Part shown: positions 58,325-64,000 of the stretch, piece by piece
How the letters are laid out: each line of letters opens with the position of its first letter
Position numbering within the stretch: the stretch's first letter is position 1
Assembly (NCBI RefSeq): GCF_003945325.1
Contig: NZ_AP019307.1
Location: forward strand, 1,426,001 to 1,490,000
DNA: 64,000 nt
Source of the DNA: Nocardioides baekrokdamisoli
GTDB taxonomy: Bacteria > Actinomycetota > Actinomycetes > Propionibacteriales > Nocardioidaceae
Reading direction: 5' to 3'
Position numbers and translations under genes: made by a program
The notes under the pieces: generated by a model
The model's database searches: none
What the model was told of the DNA's origin: nothing
Seen by the model: the letters and a program-made list of their open reading frames with translations, nothing else

Positions 58325-60387
58325 GCGCTGACTTCACAGGCGCACAGCTTGAACTCCGGCATCCGACTCGACGGATCCAACGCGTCGGAGGTGAGCTTGT
58401 TGGCTCCCACCCAGTGGAACGGCACGAACACCGTGTCGGGGCGGATCGTGTCGACGACCTTCGCGGGAGCCGTCATCACGCCGCGGCGCGTACGCACCTG
58501 CACCGGCTCGCCGTGCGTAGCACCGAGGCGCCCCGCCAACTGCGGGTGCATCTCGACGAAGGCCCCCTCGTCAGGCAGGTCCTTGATCCGCCGCGTCTGC
58601 GCCCCCGACTGGTACTGGGCCAGGACCCGGCCGGTGGTGAGGTGCACCGGATAGTCCGCCGACACCGGCTCGGCAGGGCCGAGGTAGTCGACCGGGATGA
58701 ACTTCGCCCGCCCGTCCGGATGCGCGAACGCCTCGGCGAACAACCGCGGCGTCCCTGGGTGGTCCTCGGTGGGGCAGGGCCAGTAGACCCCGTCCTCCGC
58801 CTCGATCCGGGCGTACGTGATCCCGGCGTAGTCGGCTTTGCCGCCGGCGCTGGCGGCACGCAGTTCGGTGAAGACGGTCTCCGGGTCGGTGGACCACGTG
58901 CTCGGCGCATCCAGCCGCGAGGCGAGGCCGACGATGATGTCGAGGTCCGACTTCACGCCGTCGGGCGGAGTGACGGCCTGGTTCCGCTTGATCACCCGAC
59001 CCTCGAGGTTGGTCATGGTGCCGGACTCCTCGGCCCACTGGGTGACCGGGAGGACGACGTCCGCGAGCGCGGCGGTCTCGCTCATCACGATGTCGGCCAC
59101 GACGAGGAAGTCCAGCGACTGCATGCGCTCGGTGATGTGGGAGGCATTCGGAGCCGACACGACGATGTTGGAGGCGAACACCAACAACGCCTTGACGTCG
59201 CTCCCGAGCGAGTCGAGGAGTTCGTACGCACTCCGACCCTTGCCGGGGATGACCGCAGGATCAACGCCCCAGACGCCGGCGACGTGCGCGCGTGCCTCGG
59301 GGTTGTCGATCATCCGGTAGCCGGGCAGTTGGTCGGCCTTCTGGCCGTGCTCGCGTCCGCCCTGGCCGTTGCCCTGGCCGGTCAGACAGCCATAGCCCGC
59401 GTACGGGCGGCCCGGAAGGCCGAGCGCCAGCGCGAGGTTGAGCCACGCCAGAACGGTCGCGGTGCCGTCGGCGTGCTGCTCGGCTCCGCGGGCGGTGAGG
59501 AACATGACCTTCTTGCTGCTCATCACGAGCGCGGCCAACTCGCGCAGCTCATCCGAGCTCACGCCGGTCACCCGCTCCACCCGTTCAGGCCACCACGAGG
59601 CGGCCCGCGTACGCGCCTCCTCGAAGCCTGTCGTCCGGGCATCGACGTAGTCGTGGTCGACCGCCCCGGCGGCGTCGACCAGGTGCAGCAGCCCCAGCGC
59701 CAGCGGCAGGTCAGCGCCCGGCACCGGCTGGAGGAAAAGATCGGCCCGGTCGCCGGTCGGCGTACCCCGCGGGTCGATGACGACGACCTTGCCGCCACGC
59801 GCCTTGAGTTCGTCGAGATGGCGCGCGGCAGGCGGCATCGTCTCGGCCAGGTTGGAGCCGATCAGGACGACCACGTCCGCCTGCTCGATGTCCGCTAGCG
59901 GAAACGGCAGGCCGCGATCCACTCCGAACGCCTGGTTGCCGGCTGAGGCAGCCGACGACATGCACCAGCGGCCGTTGTAGTCGATCTGCGAGGTACCCAG
60001 CGCCAGCCGGGCGAACTTGCCGAGCGCGTACGCCTTCTCGTTGGTGAGTCCGCCACCGCCGAAGACGGCTGTCGCGTCAGCTCCGTGCTCGGCGCGGACC
60101 GCCGACAACCGGGAGGCGATCAGGTCGAGGGCCTCGTCCCAACCGACAGCGCTGAGCTCTCCGGTGGCGCGGTCGCGTACGAGCGGGGTCGTCAGTCGCT
60201 CCCGCGAACCGCGAAGGCCGCCCGCCGTCCATCCCTTGCGGCACAGGGCGCCCTCGTTGACCGGGCTGTGCTGATTGCGCTGCGTACGCGCCGCGACCTC
60301 CAGCGCGGGACCACGCTGCGACTGCTTGGAAACAGTCAGCGTCATCCCGCACTGGAGGCTGCAGTACGGACAGTGAGTGTCTGTCAC
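58315..60387 (-). CDS. nasA: Assimilatory nitrate reductase catalytic subunit (molybdopterin, [4Fe-4S])
   Basis: A 690-residue enzyme reducing nitrate to nitrite. The [4Fe-4S] ligands are Cys6, Cys9, Cys13 and Cys49 (HCPYCSLQCGM; GALCRKG). The molybdenum ligand is probably Cys142 in NGRWCMSSAASAG. QTRRIKDLPDEGAFVEMHP lies in the C-terminal molybdopterin dinucleotide-binding domain. There is no Tat signal, so it works in the cytoplasm. It starts with GTG three bases after narK, with no Shine-Dalgarno sequence, so translation probably depends on narK. The BFD domain present in some NasA proteins is absent; the separate FAD/BFD protein downstream could replace it. Confidence 0.95.
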   Translation of the reverse strand: MTDTHCPYCSLQCGMTLTVSKQSQRGPALEVAARTQRNQHSPVNEGALCRKGWTAGGLRGSRERLTTPLVRDRATGELSAVGWDEALDLIASRLSAVRAEHGADATAVFGGGGLTNEKAYALGKFARLALGTSQIDYNGRWCMSSAASAGNQAFGVDRGLPFPLADIEQADVVVLIGSNLAETMPPAARHLDELKARGGKVVVIDPRGTPTGDRADLFLQPVPGADLPLALGLLHLVDAAGAVDHDYVDARTTGFEEARTRAASWWPERVERVTGVSSDELRELAALVMSSKKVMFLTARGAEQHADGTATVLAWLNLALALGLPGRPYAGYGCLTGQGNGQGGREHGQKADQLPGYRMIDNPEARAHVAGVWGVDPAVIPGKGRSAYELLDSLGSDVKALLVFASNIVVSAPNASHITERMQSLDFLVVADIVMSETAALADVVLPVTQWAEESGTMTNLEGRVIKRNQAVTPPDGVKSDLDIIVGLASRLDAPSTWSTDPETVFTELRAASAGGKADYAGITYARIEAEDGVYWPCPTEDHPGTPRLFAEAFAHPDGRAKFIPVDYLGPAEPVSADYPVHLTTGRVLAQYQSGAQTRRIKDLPDEGAFVEMHPQLAGRLGATHGEPVQVRTRRGVMTAPAKVVDTIRPDTVFVPFHWVGANKLTSDALDPSSRMPEFKLCACEVSAER

Positions 60388-60390
60388 GGG

Positions 60391-62046
60391 TTAGATGTGG
60401 CCTTCCGCCAGTTCGAGGACGTGGGCCGGCTTCGGGCGAAGGTAGACCGCTGCCGTCACGATGGCACACAGGACGTAGAAGCCCGTGAAGACCCAGAACG
60501 CCTGCTTGGTGGCATCGGTCGGGTTGGCGACCCACGGTGCACCGAACAGCAGCGGGATGAGGAACCCACCGAAGGCACCGATCGCCCCGATGATGCCGAG
60601 TGCTGCGGAGGCCTTCTTGCCGGCCGCCAGGACAGCGGCTGCCCGATCGGGGGTGTTCGGCGTGGTCGCCAGCTCGGCGTCCCGACGGAACAGCGACGGG
60701 ATCATCTTGTAGGTGGAGCCGTTGCCGATGCCGGCCATCGCGAAGAGGAACACGAAGGCGAGCAGGAACCAGATGAAGATGTGCTGGTTGTGGTGCACGG
60801 CGGCGTTGATCGCGGCGACCGTCTTGTCGCCGACCGGCAGGCCGGTCTTCGTGTGCCAGCCGGCGGCGGCAGGCGTACCGAGGATGTCCGGCCACTTCGG
60901 CAGCGGAGTGCCCGCCTTCTTGGCCGCACCGACCAAGCCCTTGAGCGCCAGCAACGACGGCTTGTCGAGACCCGGGACCTTGGTGAGGGAGTTCAGCGAC
61001 CACAGGATGCCGGCGGTGCCGGCGATGATGCCGATGAACGAGGCGAAGGTGACCTTGGCGCCGCCGATCTTGTCGGCGAGCAGACCGCCGAGCGGGCGGG
61101 TCAGCGAGCCGACCAGACCACCGATGAAGGCGTAGAAGGCGAAGTTGACGCCGAACGGGACGATGCCGATCGGGTTCTTGTCCAGCAGTGGCTGGCTGGC
61201 GAAGTTGAGCTTGATCAGCAGCGGCATCGCAGCCGAGTAGCCGATGAACGAACCGAACGTCCCGATGTAGAGGAACGACATCACCCAGACGTGCTTGCTC
61301 TTGATGATCTCGACCTGCTCCTTCACGGAAGCCTTCGCCACGACCAGGTTGTCCATGAAGAAGTACGCGCCGAGCGCTGCAGCGATGCAGAGAACGATGT
61401 AGATCCAGCCCGCGTACTCGAGGTGCAGGATCGGCTTGCCGTGCACCTTGGTCTGGGTGAGCAGACCGAAGATCGCGGCCGAGCCCACGACCGCCGGCAG
61501 GAAGAACTGGATGGTGGCCACACCGAGGTTGCCACCAGCAGCGTTGAGACCGAGCGCGAAGCCCTTCTTGTCAGCCGGGTAGAAGCTGTTGATGTTGGCC
61601 ATCGAGCTCGCGAAGTTGCCGCCGCCGAGGCCGGCCAGGCAGGAGATCACTGCAAAGACCCAGAAGGGCGTACCGCTGCTAGTGACGGCGATCATGAACG
61701 CGACCGTCGGGATCAGGAGCAGCAGGGCCGAGATGATCGTCCAGTTGCGACCGCCGAACTTCGGCACCGCGAAGGTGTACGGGATGCGCAGGAAGGAGCC
61801 GATCAGGTTCGGCAGCGAGGTGAGCAGGAAGAGCTGGCTGAAGGTGAAGCTGAAGGACCCGTTCTGGGTGATCAGCAGGGGCGTCGTGACCGACCAGAGC
61901 AACCAGATCGAGAAGCCGAGGTGCTCGGCGAAGATCGACCAGATCAAGTTGCGGCGAGCGACCTTCGCGCCGGTCTGTTCCCAGAACTCGGCGTCCTCGG
62001 GGCGCCAGTCGTCAATCCAACGGCGGGTGCGGTGAGTAGCTGTCAT
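60391..62046 (-). CDS. narK: Nitrate/nitrite MFS transporter NarK
   Basis: A 551-residue transporter. The nitrate signature GGGNFASSMANINSFYPADK lies in helix 5 and a second Gly-rich helix occurs late (AIGAFGGFLIPLLFG). After the usual core there is an inserted hydrophilic stretch of about 90 residues (from VPGLDKPSLLALKG to TVAAINAAVHHNQ) before the last helices, seen in actinobacterial NarK proteins. It imports nitrate for NasA and may export nitrite. It heads the narK-nasA operon; the upstream region carries candidate GlnR and CRP-family sites. Confidence 0.95.
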   Translation of the reverse strand: MTATHRTRRWIDDWRPEDAEFWEQTGAKVARRNLIWSIFAEHLGFSIWLLWSVTTPLLITQNGSFSFTFSQLFLLTSLPNLIGSFLRIPYTFAVPKFGGRNWTIISALLLLIPTVAFMIAVTSSGTPFWVFAVISCLAGLGGGNFASSMANINSFYPADKKGFALGLNAAGGNLGVATIQFFLPAVVGSAAIFGLLTQTKVHGKPILHLEYAGWIYIVLCIAAALGAYFFMDNLVVAKASVKEQVEIIKSKHVWVMSFLYIGTFGSFIGYSAAMPLLIKLNFASQPLLDKNPIGIVPFGVNFAFYAFIGGLVGSLTRPLGGLLADKIGGAKVTFASFIGIIAGTAGILWSLNSLTKVPGLDKPSLLALKGLVGAAKKAGTPLPKWPDILGTPAAAGWHTKTGLPVGDKTVAAINAAVHHNQHIFIWFLLAFVFLFAMAGIGNGSTYKMIPSLFRRDAELATTPNTPDRAAAVLAAGKKASAALGIIGAIGAFGGFLIPLLFGAPWVANPTDATKQAFWVFTGFYVLCAIVTAAVYLRPKPAHVLELAEGHI

Positions 62047-62143
62047 ACCGAGGACTGTGAGGTGCGGAGGTTTCGCCCGGACCGCACTGCACGGGGCCCT
62101 TTGATCAACTTGTCCTCACGGCCTCACAGCCCGTTTCCCGGTT

Positions 62144-62161
62144 TTGTGAATCAGTTCACAA
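62144..62161. promoter_or_regulatory. CRP/FNR-type dyad upstream of narK
   Basis: TTGTGAATCAGTTCACAA is a 7-bp perfect inverted repeat with a four-base centre and matches the CRP consensus TGTGA-N6-TCACA exactly. Its centre lies about 106 bases before the narK ATG. The 333-base gap 62047-62379 holds this site, the GlnR-like box and no gene I can support. Confidence 0.65.
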
Positions 62162-62186
62162 GACTGAAACAGTCCGACAGAGGAGC

Positions 62187-62202
62187 GTTTCGGCGAGGTC
62201 AC
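62187..62202 (-). promoter_or_regulatory. GlnR-box-like site upstream of narK
   Basis: On the minus strand GTGAC-CTCGCC-GAAAC fits the GlnR consensus gTnAC-n6-GaAAC perfectly for one a/b pair; the following pair (CTGTC, TTTCA) is degenerate. It lies about 150 bases before the narK ATG, and the window encodes a close GlnR homologue. Confidence 0.6.
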
Positions 62203-62379
62203 GGCGCGCTCACGTACGCCCAGCTTGACGCGGACGCAGTGGCACGCGACCGTGCCACTCTCCGGACATCCCGACCCGATGCGTACCACTTTCTTCCACA
62301 ACCGATGCGGTTGAGTCGGTCCTCCACACGACCCGGCCGCCAGCCGGCGTCAACGGGTCACGACCACAACCCTTGCCGC

Positions 62380-63201
62380 ATGGACATGGAACTCCGCGCC
62401 CGGATGGCCAGCCTCGCCCCGAGCCTTCCCCGCGGCGGGATGTTCACCGGACTGGCTGCGTGCGCTGCGTACGAACTGTGGCTCCCTCCCACACCGACCG
62501 AGAGCCCACTGAGTGTGTCGGTTCCATCGACCGTCCGGGGAAGCCGACGCGCCGAACTCGGCGTCGTACGGATCGCACACCCACCAGCACCCTGGACGTG
62601 GGCAGGGATCCCGGTCGCGCCGGTTGAGGAGGCCATCCTCGTTGCCGCATCCGATCTGGGAATGCTTGACACCGTGGTGCTGATCGATTCGGCGCTGCGC
62701 GCGAAAGCTGTCACGCCCGAGGTCCTGACCAATGTCGCCCAGCAGCGGCGACGCGGCGCACCAGCACTGCGGAAGGCGCTTGCCAAGGCGGACGCACGGT
62801 CGGAGTCACCGTGGGAGACGCTGTTGCGACTCTTCCACCGTTCCATCAACGTGCCTGTGGAACCCCAGGTCAGACTTCACGCTCCGGATGGCCGCTTCAT
62901 CGCCCGCGCGGACCTGCTCATCAGCGGCACGCGCACTCTGCAGGAGTACGACGGCGCCGATCACCGCGAGCCCGATCAGTACCGCGAGGACCGTCGGCGC
63001 GACGCGGACCTCGCGGCCCATGGCTTCATCCGCCATGGCTGGACCGCTCCAGACGTGACCCGAGATTTCGCCCGGGTCATGGCCTCGGCTGATCGCGCCC
63101 TTGGTCGGCGCTCAGAAGATTCCCGGCTGGACACATGGCGTGCTGAACTCGGCCAATCCTGGTTCGGTCGCCGGAAAGTGGTACAGAAGCGTGCCAGTTA
63201 G
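62380..63201 (+). CDS. DUF559-type endonuclease-fold protein
   Basis: A protein of about 273 residues. RMASLAPSLPRGGMFTGLAACAAYELWLPP resembles the AbiEi-like helical region that precedes DUF559 domains; the stretch is split here as RMASLAPSLPRGG and MFTGLAACAAYELWL in function. The C-terminal third has SPWETLLRLF, FIARADLLI and LQEYDGADHREPDQYRED, arranged like the acidic and Lys/Gln residues of a VSR/PD-(D/E)xK fold. Biological role is unknown; such genes are frequent singletons in Actinobacteria. The start is uncertain: ATG at 62380 is used, but ATG 62305 and GTG 62239 are in frame. None has a good ribosome binding site. Confidence 0.68.
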   Translation: MDMELRARMASLAPSLPRGGMFTGLAACAAYELWLPPTPTESPLSVSVPSTVRGSRRAELGVVRIAHPPAPWTWAGIPVAPVEEAILVAASDLGMLDTVVLIDSALRAKAVTPEVLTNVAQQRRRGAPALRKALAKADARSESPWETLLRLFHRSINVPVEPQVRLHAPDGRFIARADLLISGTRTLQEYDGADHREPDQYREDRRRDADLAAHGFIRHGWTAPDVTRDFARVMASADRALGRRSEDSRLDTWRAELGQSWFGRRKVVQKRAS

Positions 63202-63256
63202 CGGATCTCGGGCCCCTCGACGTGCCACTTCGCCGCACGACGGTTGATACCGAACG

Positions 63257-63293
63257 CAGAACCGCCCCCGGCCGAGGCCGAAGGGCGGTTCTG
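63257..63293 (-). terminator. Hairpin terminator downstream of the cold-shock gene
   Basis: CAGAACCGCCC pairs perfectly with GGGCGGTTCTG (11 bp) around a 15-base GC-rich loop, 28 bases past the cold-shock gene stop. It probably ends the leftward transcript and may also serve the convergent DUF559-type gene. Confidence 0.75.
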
Positions 63294-63320
63294 TGGACCG
63301 TGGTTCTGAAGGAGCAGCGA

Positions 63321-63524
63321 TCAGACGGGGCGTACGTTGCTCGCCTGCGGGCCCTTCGGGCCGGCCTCGATGTCGAACTCCACACGCTGTTCCTCGTTGA
63401 GGCTGCGGTAGCCGTCGGTCTTGATCGAGCTGTAGTGCACGAACACGTCCTCGCCGCCGCCATCCTGGGCGATGAAGCCGAAGCCCTTGTCGTTGTTGAA
63501 CCACTTGACGATGCCTTGAGCCAT
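63321..63524 (-). CDS. cspA: Cold-shock protein (CspA family)
   Basis: A 67-residue single cold-shock domain. RNP1 is KGFGFI within [19 protein letters not shown], and RNP2 is VFVHYSS. The C-terminus [14 protein letters not shown] is typical of actinobacterial Csp proteins. It binds single-stranded RNA and DNA and acts as an RNA chaperone. AAGGAG lies ten bases before the ATG. About 165 bases of non-coding sequence upstream give room for a long leader, as is usual for cold-inducible csp genes, though no structure is claimed. Confidence 0.96.
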   Translation of the reverse strand: MAQGIVKWFNNDKGFGFIAQDGGGEDVFVHYSSIKTDGYRSLNEEQRVEFDIEAGPKGPQASNVRPV

Positions 63525-63690
63525 TGCTCGCCTACTCCTTCAATCTGAATCGCCGTGGACACAAGCCCCGTCGGCGGGTGAGACCACCTGGAGCTTGCAC
63601 CGATTGCGTTCAGATCATGACCAATCCGGCCCGATCCGTCTACCCCGTCCGGAGGACGTTCAAAAGGTGTTAACCACTAGCATCACCGGG

Positions 63691-64000
63691 GTGAGTCGCA
63701 TCGTGTCGCTGGGCCGTACGACTCCGGCGCGGACCATCCTGATCGTCCTCAACGTCTCCCTCGCACTCCACCTCCTGTGGCTGTGGGGTCTGGCCACCAC
63801 CGGCGGCGATCTGGCTGCCCAGGACTTCTGGGCCGAGCAGGTCCGGGCGCACCCCGGGATCGCGTACAACTTCGCCTGGTACGGCGGGCTGCCCCCGGTG
63901 TCCTACAGCGCCATCACGCCGTATGTGATGGGGCACCTCGGCGTACGACCGACGGGCGTCATCTGCGGCGTGATCAGTTCGGTGATCATGGTGCTGATCC
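63691..64000 (+). CDS. Start of a multispanning membrane protein, 3' end outside window
   Basis: An open frame begins at GTG and reads VSRIVSLGRTTPARTILIVL, then a hydrophobic segment (ILIVLNVSLALHLLWLWGLA), an AQDFWAEQVRAHPG loop and YNFAWYGGLPPVSYSAITPY, followed by a second membrane segment at the window edge. The D-F/N-x-x-W-Y-G-G-x-P-x-x-Y pattern recalls actinobacterial polytopic membrane proteins of glycosyltransferase type, but only about 103 residues are visible, so the family is not assigned. TAGCAT about 13 bases upstream may be its -10 element. Confidence 0.7.
   Translation, partial: MSRIVSLGRTTPARTILIVLNVSLALHLLWLWGLATTGGDLAAQDFWAEQVRAHPGIAYNFAWYGGLPPVSYSAITPYVMGHLGVRPTGVICGVISSVIMVLI

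Noticed and set aside
60085..63201. Very long rightward open frame opposite nasA and narK, running into the DUF559-type gene.
   Set aside because: Its first two thirds are antisense to two clearly recognised genes and have the composition expected of a high-G+C shadow frame. Only the last part resembles a protein family.

Overview
The window comes from a high-G+C actinobacterium, most likely a Nocardioides-like member of the Propionibacteriales. The evidence is the codon use, the frequent CGTACG/GTACGC words, GTG and TTG starts, stop/start ATGA overlaps, mycothiol synthase (mshD), a GlnR-type orphan regulator, DUF1416/CysA-type sulfurtransferase genes and a class F-like sortase. Order and content resemble parts of the Mycobacterium tuberculosis chromosome (sseC2-cysA2-thiX-Rv0818-mshD, ppk1/mutT1, and nirBD with Rv0259c/Rv0260c), but glycan loci interrupt them. 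No rRNA, tRNA, CRISPR array or intact insertion sequence was seen.

Region 1 (1-11.4 kb) is an envelope or exopolysaccharide locus. It holds a priming polyprenyl glycosylphosphotransferase (cut by the window edge), the remnant of an acyltransferase gene, then a leftward run of flippase, GT4, O-antigen-type polymerase, three GT2 enzymes, a Wzz/BY-kinase chain-length regulator with a Tyr-rich tail, a DUF4012 protein and a small secreted protein. Region 2 (11.7-13.5 kb) is a sulfur operon (DUF4395, thiosulfate sulfurtransferase, DUF1416) preceded by a 22-codon Cys-containing leader peptide gene. Region 3 (13.7-25.2 kb) is a second glycan block with GT4 enzymes, a GDP-mannose 3,5-epimerase homologue, GDP-mannose 4,6-dehydratase, a GT8-like protein, a TylF-type methyltransferase, an O-acetyltransferase, a second flippase and a PAPS sulfotransferase. 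This suggests a methylated, acetylated or sulfated surface glycan. Region 4 (25.2-31.6 kb) has thioredoxin and MoaD/ThiS-like genes, glnR, and a second DUF4012 / sortase / Ig-like anchored protein / BY-kinase module.

Region 5 (31.6-39.2 kb) is a redox operon (nitrobindin, Fur-family regulator, YgfZ, MshD) with a divergent DsrE gene, followed by a 1140-residue Ala/Glu-rich coiled-coil protein of unknown function and an HSL-family esterase. Region 6 (39.3-48.4 kb) is phosphate metabolism: ppk, DUF47-pit, and the convergent pstSCAB operon with MutT1. Region 7 (48.5-51.8 kb) carries a GNAT acetyltransferase, a LysE exporter with a divergent Lrp regulator, an unknown exported protein and MobA. Region 8 (52-62 kb) is nitrate/nitrite assimilation: narK-nasA, then an FAD/BFD protein, nirB, nirD, a HemD-winged-helix fusion and a CbiX-like chelatase, all leftward. 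The narK promoter carries a perfect GlnR half-box pair and a perfect CRP-type dyad; glnR itself lies at 26 kb. The right end has a DUF559-type endonuclease-fold gene, a cold-shock protein and the start of a membrane protein.

The least explained features are two families of short (about 22 bp) intergenic repeats that end inside stop codons, a 125-bp imperfect palindrome next to pstB, paired 14-18 bp palindromes inside mshD, the giant coiled-coil protein, the atypical sortase with its presumed single substrate, and the duplicated BY-kinase/DUF4012 module.
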